DNA of 64,000 nucleotides from Luteimonas abyssi (lineage in GTDB: Bacteria; Pseudomonadota; Gammaproteobacteria; Xanthomonadales; Xanthomonadaceae), in assembly GCF_001482195.1 (NCBI RefSeq), contig NZ_KQ759763.1, forward strand, positions 135,623-199,622, written 5' to 3'. The notes below the pieces were generated by a model. That model saw only the letters and a list, made by a program, of their open reading frames with translations, made no database searches and had not been told where the DNA came from. This document shows, piece after piece, positions 28,633 to 37,217 of the stretch (its first letter is position 1; each line of letters begins with the position of its first letter). Made by a program: the position numbers and the translations under genes.

Positions 28633-29149
28633 CCCCTCATCCGCCCCTGCGGGGCACCTTCTCCCGCAGGCGGGAGAAGGGAACCGGCTGCGACCTGCTC
28701 GAACCCCTCTCCCGCAGGCGGGAGAGGGGAACCGGTCGCGACCTGCTCGAACCCCTCTCCCGCGTGCGGGAGAGGGGCAGGGGTGAGGGCGGTGGGGGTG
28801 CGGCAGAACGGCCCCTCATCCGCCCCTGCGGGGCACCTTCTCCCGCAGGCGGGAGAAGGGAATCTGCCATGGCATGTCTGGGGCACCGTCTTCCGCAGGG
28901 GAGAAGGGAACCGGCTGCGACCCGCTCGAATCCCTCTCCCGCGTGCGGGAGAGGGGCAGGGGTGAGGGCGGTGGGGGTGCGGCAGAACAGCCCCTCATCC
29001 GCCCCTGCGGGGCACCTTCTCCCGCAGGCGGGAGAAGGGAATCTGCCATGGCATGTCTGGGGCACCGTCTTCCGCAGGGGAGAAGGGAACCGGCTGCGAC
29101 CCGCTCGAATCCCTCTCCCGCGTGCGGGAGAGGGGCAGGGGTGAGGGCG
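28633..29149. repeat. Array of palindromic intergenic repeats
   Basis: The 637-bp gap after maeB is filled by the same two elements as at 1.3-1.57 kb. CATCCGCCCCTGCGGGG plus CTTCTCCCGC/GCGGGAGAAG hairpins start near 28637, 28814 and 28993. CCTCTCCCGC(a/c)gGCGGGAGAGG hairpins lie near 28707, 28755, 28933 and 29112, most followed by GGCAGGGGTGAGGG. A degenerate copy (CACCGTCTTCCGCAGGGGAGAAG) stands near 28881 and 29060. Open reading frames across this array are artefacts of the GC-rich repeats. The remaining 84 bp before the next gene hold its ribosome-binding site. Confidence 0.9.
28801..29149. repeat. 179-bp tandem duplication inside the repeat array
   Basis: Positions 28801-28970 and 28980-29149 match over 170 bases with a single difference (G at 28810, A at 28989), at an offset of exactly 179 bp. 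Each unit contains one type A hairpin, the degenerate element with TCTGCCATGGCATG, and one type B hairpin. The near identity points to a recent duplication, probably by slippage or recombination between hairpins. The junction sequence GGTGGGGGTGCGGCAGAAC precedes both copies. A partial third match, with two differences in the first 60 bases, occurs just before the first copy (28741-28800 against 28920-28979). Confidence 0.92.
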
Positions 29150-29232
29150 CGGGTGCCGCGGCGTGTTGGGCTGCCGTCCAGTCGGCGTTCCCGAAGCAGG
29201 GGTATGCTGGAGCCACGCCAAGGAGCCGTGCC

Positions 29233-29361
29233 GTGATCCTGCACTGGATGCTCAGCAACAGCCCGATCTTCCTGTTCCTGCTCTCGGCAGCCGTGCTGGT
29301 CGCCTACGGGATTACCCGCGGTGTGCAATTGCTGGTGCGTGGCGGGCGCGATCCGCGCTGA
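29233..29361 (+). CDS. Small single-span membrane protein, unknown function
   Basis: A 42-residue frame starting with GTG at 29233, eight bases after a strong AAGGAG (29219-29224). The product is a small hydrophobic protein: one transmembrane helix (SPIFLFLLSAAVLVAYGITRGVQLL region) followed by the basic end VRGGRDPR, which would keep the C-terminus in the cytoplasm by the positive-inside rule. I do not recognise the family. The good ribosome-binding site and clean helix argue that it is real, though it is below usual length limits. It converges with the CPA2 antiporter gene 27 bp downstream. Confidence 0.6.
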   Translation: MILHWMLSNSPIFLFLLSAAVLVAYGITRGVQLLVRGGRDPR

Positions 29362-29388
29362 TCGCGCGGCGCCTGCCGGAGCCGCCCG

Positions 29389-30648
29389 TTAGAGCGTTCC
29401 GGTAGCCGCCGTTCCCGGCACCGCGTGCCGCCGCATGATCCAGTTGAACAGCGGCGTCGCCATCAACGTGGTCACGATCGCCATCAGCACCAGGATCGAG
29501 AACAGTCCCTGGTGGATCACCCCGGCCTGCAGGCCGATGTTGATCAGGATCAGCTCCATCAACCCGCGCGCGTTCATCAGCGCGCCGATCGCCTGCGCAT
29601 CGCGCGGGCTCTCGCCGGCCGCGCGTGCCGCGGCCCAGCAGGCCAGGCCCTTGCCCGCGAACGAGGCCAGCAGGATCGCCACCGCGGCGAGCATGATCGC
29701 CGGCTGCAGCACCACGCCCAGTTGCGTGTTGAGGCCGGAGTAGGTGAAGAACATCGGCAGGAAGAACACCACCACGAACGGCTGCAGCATCGTGCGCAGC
29801 TTTTCGGTCAGCGCGCCGCGCGGCATGCACGCGCCGAGCAGGAAACCGCCGAACACCGCGTGGATGCCCACCGCGTCCATCGTCCACGCGCTCAGGCAGA
29901 ACAGCGCCAGCACCACCGCCAGCATCGTCGACGACAGCGGCTGGTCCGGGCGCACGTGATCGGCGAGGCGACGCAGCAGGCGCCGGCCGATGGTGAGCAT
30001 GAAGATCGCATAGGCCGCCCCGCCGCCGATCGCCAGCCAGGCGCCGCCCCAACTGCCGCCGAAGCTCGCCAGCACGATCGCCAGGAAGCACCACGCCGCG
30101 GCGTCGTCGATCGCACCGGCGGTCAGGGCCAGCGTGCCCATCGGGCTGCCGGCCAGGCCGCGCTCGTGGATGATCCGCGCCAGCATGGGAAATGCGGTGA
30201 TCGCGATCGCCGCGCCCAGGAACAGCGCCGCCTCCTTGTACTGGATGGTCTCGGCGAACAGCCCGGGCACGCCCATCAGCCACGGCGTGAGCAACATCGC
30301 CAGCGCGAACGGCACCGCGATGCCGGCCACCGACACCATCACCGCCCCGCGCATGCGTGCGCGGAAGTGCTCGCTGCTGAACTCGGTGCCGACCAGGAAC
30401 ATGTAGAAGCCCACGCCGAACTGCGCGAACACGTACAGCGTGCCCAGCGTCTCGCGCGGAAACAGGGCGGCCTGCAGGTCGGGCAGCAGCCAGCCCAGCA
30501 GCGAGGGCCCCAGGGCGACGCCGGCGATCATCTCGCCCACCACCTGCGGCTGGCCCATGCGACGGGCCAGCATGCCGACCAGCCGGCAGACCAGCAGGAT
30601 CACCGCGGCCTGGAGGAAGAAGTAGACGGACAGTTGCGCGGTGGGCAT
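29389..30648 (-). CDS. CPA2-family monovalent cation/H+ antiporter (Kef/NapA-like)
   Basis: A 419-residue inner-membrane protein with about 12-13 hydrophobic segments and no RCK/TrkA_N domain. GQPQVVGEMIAGVALGPSLLG is the signature start of the Na+/H+ exchanger domain; LFLGAAIAITAFPMLARI and the paired acidic residues in LTAGAIDDAAAW correspond to the ion-binding helices of the family. IGALMNARGLMELILINIGLQ is the conserved late helix. It probably exchanges Na+ or K+ for protons. The missing nucleotide-binding domain sets it apart from KefB/KefC. Flanked by a small convergent membrane-protein gene and, 196 bp away, a receiver gene; no operon is evident. Confidence 0.9.
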   Translation of the reverse strand: MPTAQLSVYFFLQAAVILLVCRLVGMLARRMGQPQVVGEMIAGVALGPSLLGWLLPDLQAALFPRETLGTLYVFAQFGVGFYMFLVGTEFSSEHFRARMRGAVMVSVAGIAVPFALAMLLTPWLMGVPGLFAETIQYKEAALFLGAAIAITAFPMLARIIHERGLAGSPMGTLALTAGAIDDAAAWCFLAIVLASFGGSWGGAWLAIGGGAAYAIFMLTIGRRLLRRLADHVRPDQPLSSTMLAVVLALFCLSAWTMDAVGIHAVFGGFLLGACMPRGALTEKLRTMLQPFVVVFFLPMFFTYSGLNTQLGVVLQPAIMLAAVAILLASFAGKGLACWAAARAAGESPRDAQAIGALMNARGLMELILINIGLQAGVIHQGLFSILVLMAIVTTLMATPLFNWIMRRHAVPGTAATGTL

Positions 30649-30844
30649 GGGCGGATCGGCGGTCTCGGAAGCCGCCGATCATACGGGCAAGTCGTGGTCC
30701 CGGCGGCCGTCACCGTCGGAGGCGGCCGGACGGGCGCATCCCGCGCCGGAGGCTTCGAAGGGGCTGCCTGGGGCGCTGTGGGGCAAGCCGGCAGGAGAAG
30801 CAGCGCTGCGGGCGACGGCGATGCCCGCAGCATCTCGCGCGCGA

Positions 30845-31222
30845 TCAGGCGATGCCCAGCAGCTCCCGCACCAGGGGTACCAGCGGCCGCAGGTCGTCCT
30901 TGAGCAGCAGTCCTTCCGCCGGCCTGGGCGGCGCCTCCGGCGGCGCCAGCGAGCCGGTGAGGTAGACGAACGGCAGCGCCGGGTCGTGCGCGCGCACGAT
31001 CGCCAGCGCTTCCTCGCCGGAAAACCCCGGCAGGTTGAGGTCGGAGATCACCAGCTGCGGCGCGAACGCCGGCAGCGCCTCCTCCAGCGCCGGGCCGGTG
31101 CTCACCCAGCGGCAGGCGAACGGCAGTCCCGATTCGCGCAGCGCGATCTCGGTGAGTTCGGCATCGTCGCGCGAATCGTCGACGATCAGGATCCGCCAAT
31201 CTGCCTCGGGGTCTGCCGGCAT
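30845..31222 (-). CDS. Stand-alone receiver domain (response regulator)
   Basis: A 125-residue single-domain receiver with the acidic pair in LIVDDSRDD, the phosphoacceptor Asp in LVISDLNLPGFSG, a Thr in VYLTGS and Lys in LLLKDD. There is no output domain, so it must act by protein contact or as a phosphate shuttle or sink. It starts four bases after the stop of another receiver gene, which itself overlaps a sensor kinase gene; the order kinase-receiver-receiver defines one unit. Confidence 0.88.
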   Translation of the reverse strand: MPADPEADWRILIVDDSRDDAELTEIALRESGLPFACRWVSTGPALEEALPAFAPQLVISDLNLPGFSGEEALAIVRAHDPALPFVYLTGSLAPPEAPPRPAEGLLLKDDLRPLVPLVRELLGIA

Positions 31223-31226
31223 CGGG

Positions 31227-31667
31227 TTACTCCTTCTCCGGGCCTTCGTTGAGCACCGCCCAGAACTTGCCGAGCGTGCGCACCGCTTCGAAGAACTGGT
31301 CCACGTCCACCGGCTTGACCACGTAGGCGTTCACGCCCAGGTCCCAGCTGCGGGCCAGGTCGCTCTCCTCGCGCGAGGACGACAGGATCACCACCGGCAT
31401 GCGCTTGAGCGCGCCTTCCTCGCGCAGCTGCTTCAGCACTTCCAGGCCATCCATGCGCGGCATCTTGATGTCGAGCAGCAGCACCGCCGGATCGCCGTCG
31501 GTGCGGTCGGCGTACTTGCCGCGGCGGAACAGGTAGTCCAGGGCTTCCACGCCGTCCTCGACGTGGACGATCGGGTTGACCAGGTGGGCGTCGCGGAGCG
31601 CGTCGATCGCCATCTCCGCATCGTGCGGGCTGTCCTCGGCGAGGAGGATGGTGCGGATATCGGTCAT
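31227..31667 (-). CDS. Rcp1-like stand-alone receiver
   Basis: A 146-residue receiver of the kind found with phytochrome-type kinases (Rcp1): ILLAEDSPHDAEMAIDAL start, a long loop after helix 2 (FRRGKYADRTDGDPAV), phosphoacceptor Asp in LLLDIKMPRMDGLEVL, Ser in VVILSSSREE and Lys in AYVVKPVD. The ATG overlaps the stop of the upstream kinase gene (ATGA), so this is the probable first phosphate acceptor of that kinase. A second single-domain receiver follows immediately. Confidence 0.92.
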   Translation of the reverse strand: MTDIRTILLAEDSPHDAEMAIDALRDAHLVNPIVHVEDGVEALDYLFRRGKYADRTDGDPAVLLLDIKMPRMDGLEVLKQLREEGALKRMPVVILSSSREESDLARSWDLGVNAYVVKPVDVDQFFEAVRTLGKFWAVLNEGPEKE

Positions 31668-33478
31668 TGCTTGGTCTCGGTGGGTGACGCGGTCTCGCCC
31701 GTGGCGGGCAGGGGGAAGTGGAAGGTGGCGCCCTGGCCGGGCTCGGACTCGGCCCAGATGCGGCCGCCGTGGCGGGTCAGCACGCGGCGCACGCTGGCCA
31801 GGCCGATGCCGGTGCCGGGAAACTCGCTGGCCGCATGCAGGCGCTGGAACACGCCGAACAGCTTGCCGGCGTACTTCATGTCGAAGCCGGCGCCGTTGTC
31901 GCTCACGCAGAAGCGGTGGGTGCCGTCGGCCAGTTGCTCGTAGCCCACCCGGATCCTCGCCGGCTCGCTGCGGGTGCTGTACTTGACCGCGTTGCCCAAC
32001 AGGTTCAGCCACACCTGGCGCAGCATGTTCTCGTCGGCGATCACCACCGGCAGGGTGTCGACATCCCATTCGATGGTGTGCTCGGGATTGTCCGTGTGCG
32101 CGTTGGCGTCGAGCAGCGAGCGGGTGTCGTTGACCATCGATTGCACGTCGATCATCTGCAGCCGCAGCGCGCTGCGGCCCAGGCGCGAGTACACCAGCAG
32201 GTCGTCGATCAGCGCCGACATCCGCCGTGCCGAGCCGGAGATCACGTCCAGGTAGTGGCGGCCCTTGTCGTCGGCGGCATCGCCCAGGTGGCGGCCCAGC
32301 TTGTCGGCGAAGCCGGCGATGTGCCGCAGCGGCGCGCGCAGGTCGTGCGAGACCGAATAGCTGAAGGCCTCCAGCTCGCGGTTCACGTCGGAGATCTGCT
32401 CCACCTTGCCTTCCAGCTGGCGGTTGAGGTCGCGGATCTGGCGCTCGTGGATCTTCTGCGCGCTGATGTCGCTGGCGGTCAGCAGCACCGCCATCTCCTC
32501 GCTGTCGGGCAGCGGCATGCGCCGGGCCGACAGCAGCATCACCCGCTCCACGTCGTCGACGGTGTGCTGGGTGACCTCGAAATCCCACAGCTCGCGGCCG
32601 CGGGTGAGCACGTCGGTCAGCCGGCGCAGGGTCTGCGGCTCGTTCCAGGCGCCGTTGCCGAAGGTGGCCAGCGGCTGGCCGCGGTTCTCGGTGTCCGTGT
32701 CCAGGCCGTACAGCTCGGCGAAGGCGGCGTTGTACATGACCACGCAGTTGTTGCGGTCGAGCAGGGCGATCGGCTCGCGCACGGTGTCGAGCACCGCCGA
32801 GGCGCGCACGCTGGCGCTCATCGCGTCGCGCTCGGCGCGCAGCCGGTGCGCGCCCTGGCGCACGGCGGTCCACGTCAGCAGCCCCAGCAGGCCCAGCTGC
32901 GCCAGCATCGCCACCCAGCTGATCACCGCCGCCCGCCACGTGGCGGCCTCGGCGGCGGCCTGACGCTCTTCGAGCAACCGGTGCTCCTCGTCCATGATCG
33001 CGTTGACCAGCGGCCGGATCGGGAAACGCGTCAGCAGCGTCGCCACGTCCTGCGTGCTCGGCCGCGTGTCCATGGCCAGCAGCCGGTCCACTTCGCCCAG
33101 ACGCAGTCGCAGCACGCTGCGGAACTCGCCCAGCAGGCCCTGCTGGATGGGGTTGTCGCGGGTCAGTGCTTCCAGTCGGGCCAGCTGCGGGGCGATCTGC
33201 TCGCGGCTGGTGTTGATGTGATCAATCAGCGCCTGCGTGTCCACCCCGTAGGCATGGCCAAGCGCGCCGGATTCCACATTGCGCACGTCGGCGGTCAGCG
33301 ACTGCATGGTCGCCTCCACCTCGAACGAGTGATTGACCCAGCGCCAGGCCTCCTCGCTCGCGGTCGACGCCGCGCGCATCAGCAGGAACGGGGCGACCAC
33401 GATCAGCACGATCGCCACCGCCAGCGCGGGCAATCTCAGCTTCGACCAGTAGCCGTCGTCGGGCAGGGTGTGCGGCAT
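31664..33478 (-). CDS. CHASE3-PAS sensor histidine kinase (phytochrome-type transmitter)
   Basis: A 604-residue membrane kinase. Transmembrane helix 1 (about 16-34) and 2 (about 186-206) flank a helical CHASE3 domain (GHAYGVDTQALIDHINTSREQIAPQLARLEALTRDNP region). Then come a PAS domain (VREPIALLDRNNCVVMYNAAFAELYGL), a coiled coil, HisKA with the H-box FSYSVSHDLRAPLRHIAGFADKL, and HATPase (NLLGNAVKYS, DNGAGFDM, GTGIGLASVRRVL). The H-box and the two downstream receivers without output domains resemble the cyanobacterial Cph1-Rcp1 arrangement, but there is no chromophore-binding GAF domain. CHASE3 ligands are unknown. Upstream, aceE is divergent. Confidence 0.9.
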   Translation of the reverse strand: MPHTLPDDGYWSKLRLPALAVAIVLIVVAPFLLMRAASTASEEAWRWVNHSFEVEATMQSLTADVRNVESGALGHAYGVDTQALIDHINTSREQIAPQLARLEALTRDNPIQQGLLGEFRSVLRLRLGEVDRLLAMDTRPSTQDVATLLTRFPIRPLVNAIMDEEHRLLEERQAAAEAATWRAAVISWVAMLAQLGLLGLLTWTAVRQGAHRLRAERDAMSASVRASAVLDTVREPIALLDRNNCVVMYNAAFAELYGLDTDTENRGQPLATFGNGAWNEPQTLRRLTDVLTRGRELWDFEVTQHTVDDVERVMLLSARRMPLPDSEEMAVLLTASDISAQKIHERQIRDLNRQLEGKVEQISDVNRELEAFSYSVSHDLRAPLRHIAGFADKLGRHLGDAADDKGRHYLDVISGSARRMSALIDDLLVYSRLGRSALRLQMIDVQSMVNDTRSLLDANAHTDNPEHTIEWDVDTLPVVIADENMLRQVWLNLLGNAVKYSTRSEPARIRVGYEQLADGTHRFCVSDNGAGFDMKYAGKLFGVFQRLHAASEFPGTGIGLASVRRVLTRHGGRIWAESEPGQGATFHFPLPATGETASPTETKQ

Positions 33479-33865
33479 TGTGGGCAGTGCGGGTCCGGGG
33501 CAAACGGAAACGCGGCCCGCGATCCGTGGCCCGGTCCCCTGTCGATGAGCGCCTCGCGCCCAAACCGTCCATGCCGGGAGCGCCTCCGCCGAAGCGGACA
33601 GGCCAGCGTGATGATCGTTAAGCCGTGTGAAGATGATGTAAAAGCCCTGTTCACGTCCACGGCCCGACCGGGCTGGTGCGGCGTGCGCGCGCCGTGGCCG
33701 CCGCGCGCAACATACTGTCGCGAATGGAAAAACCCGCGCCGCCCCGCCATCCGGCGGCCGCCGCCGCGGCCGGTCTGACCACCGGTGCGCCTGCTAGAAT
33801 CGGGGGTTACGAATCCCGATGAACCCAACGCGGCCGCGCGGCCGCGCGAGCGGAGCCCCCACGCA
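33479..33865. other. Divergent promoter region of the CHASE3 kinase operon and aceE
   Basis: A 387-bp gap without a convincing gene. A lower-GC stretch near 33605-33655 probably holds the promoter of the minus-strand kinase unit. TAGAAT at 33795-33800 is the candidate -10 of aceE, leaving an untranslated leader of about 60 bases. No inverted repeat that would fit PdhR was recognised. Confidence 0.5.
33795..33800 (+). promoter_or_regulatory. Candidate -10 element (TAGAAT) of aceE
   Basis: TAGAAT followed by CGGGGG lies 65 bases upstream of the aceE start. The same hexamer precedes maeB and rsgA. A weak -35 at best is visible in GC-rich sequence. Confidence 0.4.
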
Positions 33866-36556
33866 ATGAACTGGTTGAACGATCTGCTGGAAAACGACCC
33901 CGATCCCACCGAGACCCGCGAGTGGGTGGAGTCGCTGAAGGCGGTCATCGACGCCGACGGCCCCGAGCGCGCCCACGGCCTGCTGGAGAACATGGTCGAG
34001 CTGACCCGCCGCGCGGGCGCCCACCTGCCGTTCGCCCCGACCACCGAATACGTCAACACCATTCCCACGCATCTCGAACCGAAGATGCCGGGCAATGCCG
34101 ACCTGGAATGGCGCATCCGCTCCATCATCCGCTGGAACGCCATGGCCATGGTGGTGCGGGCCAACCGCAAGCCCGGCGACCTGGGCGGCCACATCGCCAG
34201 CTTCGCGTCGAGCGCCACGCTGTACGACGTCGGCTTCAACCACTTCTTCCGCGCGCCCTCGGCCGACCACCCGGGCGACGTCATCGCCACGCAGGGCCAC
34301 AGCTCGCCGGGCATCTACGCCCGCTCGTTCCTGGAAGGCCGCTTCACCGAGGACCAGCTGGACCACTTCCGCATGGAAGTCGACGGCCGCGGCATCTCGT
34401 CCTACCCGCATCCCTGGCTGATGCCCGACTACTGGCAGGTGCCCACGGTCTCGATGGGCCTGGGCCCGATCGCCGCCATCTACCAGGCGCGCCACTGGAA
34501 GTACCTGGAAGCGCGCGGCCTGATGCCCAAGTCCGACCGCAAGGTCTGGTGCTTCATGGGCGACGGCGAGACCGACGAGCCCGAGAGCCTGGGCGCGATC
34601 TCGGTGGCCGGCCGCGAGGGCCTGGACAACCTGGTCTTCGTCATCAACTGCAACCTGCAGCGCCTGGACGGCCCGGTGCGCGGCAACGGCAAGATCATCC
34701 AGGAACTGGAAGGCGCCTTCCGCGGCGCCGGCTGGAACGTGGTCAAGACCATCTGGGGCAGCTACTGGGATCCGCTTCTTGCCAAGGACAAGGACGGCAT
34801 GCTCAAGAAGCTGATGATGGAGACCGTCGACGGCGAGTACCAGAACTGCAAGGCCTTCGGCGGCGCCTACACGCGCGAGCATTTCTTCGGCAAGTACGAC
34901 GAGACCAGGAACCTGGTCGCCAACATGAGCGACGAGGACATCTGGCGCCTCAACCGCGGCGGCCACGATCCGCACAAGGTCTTCGCCGCCTACCAGAACG
35001 CCGTCGACACCAAGGGCCAGCCCACGGTGATCCTGGCCAAGACGGTGAAGGGCTACGGCCTGGGCAGCGCCGGCGAGGCGCTCAACCCCACCCACAACAC
35101 CAAGAAGCTCGACGACGACGCGGTGCGCACCTTCCGCGACCGCTTCAAGATCCCCGTCTCCGACGACCAGCTCAAGGACGGCAAGGTCCCGTTCTACCAC
35201 CCGGGCAAGGACTCGGAGGAAGTGCAGTACATGCTCGAGCGCCGCGAAAAGCTCGGCGGCTTCCTGCCGCAGCGTCGCCGCAAGAGCACCGAGACCCTCA
35301 AGGCGCCCGAGATCAAGGTGTTCGAGCGTCTGATGCAGGACACCGGCGAGCGCGAGATCAGCACCACCATGGCGTTCGTGCAGTCGCTGTCGATCATCCT
35401 GCGCGACAAGGGCATGGGCAAACGCGTGGTGCCCATCGTCGCCGACGAGGCGCGCACCTTCGGCATGGAAGGCCTGTTCCGGCAGCTGGGCATCTACGCC
35501 CCGCAGGGCCAGAAGTACAAGCCGGTCGACCGCGACCAGCTCATGTACTACCGCGAGGACGCCGCCGGCCAGGTGCTGGAAGAAGGCATCACCGAGGCCG
35601 GCGCCTTCGCCAGCTGGATGGCCGCGGCCACCAGCTACAGCACCAACGACGTGCCGATGCTGCCGTTCTACATCTACTACTCCATGTTCGGCTTCCAGCG
35701 CATCGGCGACTCCGCCTGGCAGGCCGCCGACATGCGCGCGCGCGGCTTCCTGCTCGGCGCCACCGCCGGCCGCACCACCCTCAATGGTGAGGGCCTGCAG
35801 CACGAGGACGGCCACAGCCACCTGCTGGCCGGCGCCATCCCCAACTGCCGCGCCTACGACCCCACCTTCGCCGGCGAGGTCGCGGTGATCCTGCAGGAAG
35901 GCATGCGCCGCATGCTCGACGAGCAGCAGGACGAGTTCTTCTACCTCACCCTGATGAACGAGAACTACAGCCACCCGGCCCTGCCCGAGGGCGCGGCCGA
36001 GGGCGTCATCAAGGGCATGTACCTGCTCAAGGACGCCGGCAAGCCGAAGAAGGGCGAGCTGCGCGTGCAGCTGCTGGGCAGCGGCACCATCCTGCGCGAG
36101 GCCATCGCCGCCGCCGAGCTGCTGGACAAGGACTTCGGCGTGACCGCCGACATCTGGTCCTGCCCCAGCTTCAACGAACTGCGCCGCGACGGCCACGACG
36201 TGGAGCGCTGGAACCGCTTCAACCCGGAAGCCAAGAAGCCCCGCAAGGCCTACGTGACCGAACTGCTGGAAGGCCGCCAGGGCCCGGTGATCGCCGCCAC
36301 GGATTACGTGCGCGCCTTCGCCGAGCAGATCCGCGCATTCGTGCCGGCCACCTACACAGTGCTCGGCACCGACGGCTTCGGCCGCTCGGACACCCGCGCC
36401 AACCTGCGCCGCCACTTCGAGGTGGACCGCCACTACATCGCCCAGGCGGCGATCGAGGCGCTGGCGAAGGACGGGAAGATGACGGGGAAGGACGTTGCCA
36501 GGGCGATCAAGCTGTACAAGATCGATCCGGAGAAGGTGAATCCGGTTGGGGTTTGA
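33866..36556 (+). CDS. aceE: Pyruvate dehydrogenase E1 component, homodimeric type
   Basis: The thiamine-diphosphate-dependent E1 subunit decarboxylates pyruvate and passes the acetyl group to the lipoyl domain of E2. The 896-residue length fits AceE of gammaproteobacteria (about 887-900). Visible blocks are ETREWVESLKAVI near the N-terminus, GGHIASFASSATLYDVGFNHFFRAP, QGHSSPGIYARSFLEGR, the ThDP/Mg motif with WCFMGDGETDEPES and VINCNLQRLDGPVRGN, and the C-terminal YVTELLEGRQGPVIAATDYVRAFAEQIRAFVP. The ATG at 33866 begins the family N-terminus. No aceF or lpd gene follows: accessory DNA begins right after the terminator, so E1 is separated from E2/E3 here. Confidence 0.97.
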   Translation: MNWLNDLLENDPDPTETREWVESLKAVIDADGPERAHGLLENMVELTRRAGAHLPFAPTTEYVNTIPTHLEPKMPGNADLEWRIRSIIRWNAMAMVVRANRKPGDLGGHIASFASSATLYDVGFNHFFRAPSADHPGDVIATQGHSSPGIYARSFLEGRFTEDQLDHFRMEVDGRGISSYPHPWLMPDYWQVPTVSMGLGPIAAIYQARHWKYLEARGLMPKSDRKVWCFMGDGETDEPESLGAISVAGREGLDNLVFVINCNLQRLDGPVRGNGKIIQELEGAFRGAGWNVVKTIWGSYWDPLLAKDKDGMLKKLMMETVDGEYQNCKAFGGAYTREHFFGKYDETRNLVANMSDEDIWRLNRGGHDPHKVFAAYQNAVDTKGQPTVILAKTVKGYGLGSAGEALNPTHNTKKLDDDAVRTFRDRFKIPVSDDQLKDGKVPFYHPGKDSEEVQYMLERREKLGGFLPQRRRKSTETLKAPEIKVFERLMQDTGEREISTTMAFVQSLSIILRDKGMGKRVVPIVADEARTFGMEGLFRQLGIYAPQGQKYKPVDRDQLMYYREDAAGQVLEEGITEAGAFASWMAAATSYSTNDVPMLPFYIYYSMFGFQRIGDSAWQAADMRARGFLLGATAGRTTLNGEGLQHEDGHSHLLAGAIPNCRAYDPTFAGEVAVILQEGMRRMLDEQQDEFFYLTLMNENYSHPALPEGAAEGVIKGMYLLKDAGKPKKGELRVQLLGSGTILREAIAAAELLDKDFGVTADIWSCPSFNELRRDGHDVERWNRFNPEAKKPRKAYVTELLEGRQGPVIAATDYVRAFAEQIRAFVPATYTVLGTDGFGRSDTRANLRRHFEVDRHYIAQAAIEALAKDGKMTGKDVARAIKLYKIDPEKVNPVGV

Positions 36557-36576
36557 TCGCTGGTAAAGCTGGCATT

Positions 36577-36606
36577 GGAAAAGGCGGCCTTGCGGCCGCC
36601 TTTTCC
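36577..36606 (+). terminator. Rho-independent terminator of aceE
   Basis: A perfect 13-bp stem, GGAAAAGGCGGCC/GGCCGCCTTTTCC, with a TTGC loop, starts 20 bases after the aceE stop codon. The A/T-rich outer part of the stem supplies the U-tract, and the symmetric structure could also stop transcription from the other side. It marks the border between the GC-rich core genes and the accessory region to the right. Confidence 0.9.
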
Positions 36607-36760
36607 ATAGGTGCGGACTGATCTGTTCGGGCGAACTTGACCTTTACACCTTCGATTCAATCGCTTCGATATTGTAGTGGCCAGTTCGTATCCACGCCGG
36701 GTAACACATTGACCTTCATCCGTAAGTCTGTCGCCGACTCGTACTGGCTTTGGTGGGGGC

Positions 36761-37204
36761 ATGGCTGAAAAGATCAGCCCAGAGACCCGTTCGCGCATGA
36801 TGGCGGGCATTCGCGGAAAGAATACGAAGCCCGAGTTGACCCTTCGTCGTTGGCTGCACGCAGAAGGTTTTCGGTTTCGGTTGTTCCGGCGCGATCTGCC
36901 TGGCAGTCCCGACATTGTCTTGCCGCGTTGGAACTTGGTCATATTCGCGCACGGATGTTTCTGGCACGGTCATCAGGGCTGCTCCTACTTTCGGCTACCG
37001 AAAACGCGACCCGATTTCTGGGAAAACAAGATAGAGCGCAACTCGGAGCGCGACCGGGAAGCAATTGCGAAGCTGCAAGCTGCCGGCTGGCGCGTGGCAG
37101 TGATCTGGGAGTGCGCACTGCGCAAGGAGCCGGAGGTGACGCTTCGTCGTCTGTCCTCATTCGTCCGGTCCCCGCAAAGGAAGCTGGAATTAGGACTTGG
37201 CTAG
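36761..37204 (+). CDS. vsr: Very short patch repair endonuclease
   Basis: Vsr nicks DNA 5' of the T in T:G mismatches that arise when 5-methylcytosine deaminates. The 147-residue protein has the family signature GIRGKNTKPELTLRRWLHAEGFRFRL, the catalytic Asp in LPGSPDIVLPR, the metal/zinc region HGCFWHGHQGC, and PKTRPDFWENKIERN. Usual length is about 140-156, so it appears complete. It converges with a C5-methyltransferase gene 13 bp away; in many genomes vsr accompanies the methyltransferase whose mutagenic effect it repairs. The C-terminal tail (RKLELGLG) is a little degenerate but the catalytic core is intact. Lower GC than aceE suggests acquisition. Confidence 0.93.
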   Translation: MAEKISPETRSRMMAGIRGKNTKPELTLRRWLHAEGFRFRLFRRDLPGSPDIVLPRWNLVIFAHGCFWHGHQGCSYFRLPKTRPDFWENKIERNSERDREAIAKLQAAGWRVAVIWECALRKEPEVTLRRLSSFVRSPQRKLELGLG

Positions 37205-37217
37205 CGCTCGCCGCCGT

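Noticed and set aside
28596-29149. Possible CRISPR array in the repeated region
   Set aside because: Units are palindromic elements of two kinds with irregular spacing and similar intervening sequence; no unique spacers and no cas genes.
28637-29328. Several long minus-strand frames in the repeat array
   Set aside because: Their translations repeat 'FSRLREKVPRRGG' and 'PSPLPLSRTRERG' because of the duplicated hairpins; not genes.
33794-36433. An 879-codon minus-strand open frame opposite aceE
   Set aside because: Mirror of a highly expressed gene with extreme third-position GC; no similarity of its own.
36557-36760. Integration site (att) next to aceE
   Set aside because: The change of composition suggests a border, but no tRNA, integrase or matching direct repeat was found.
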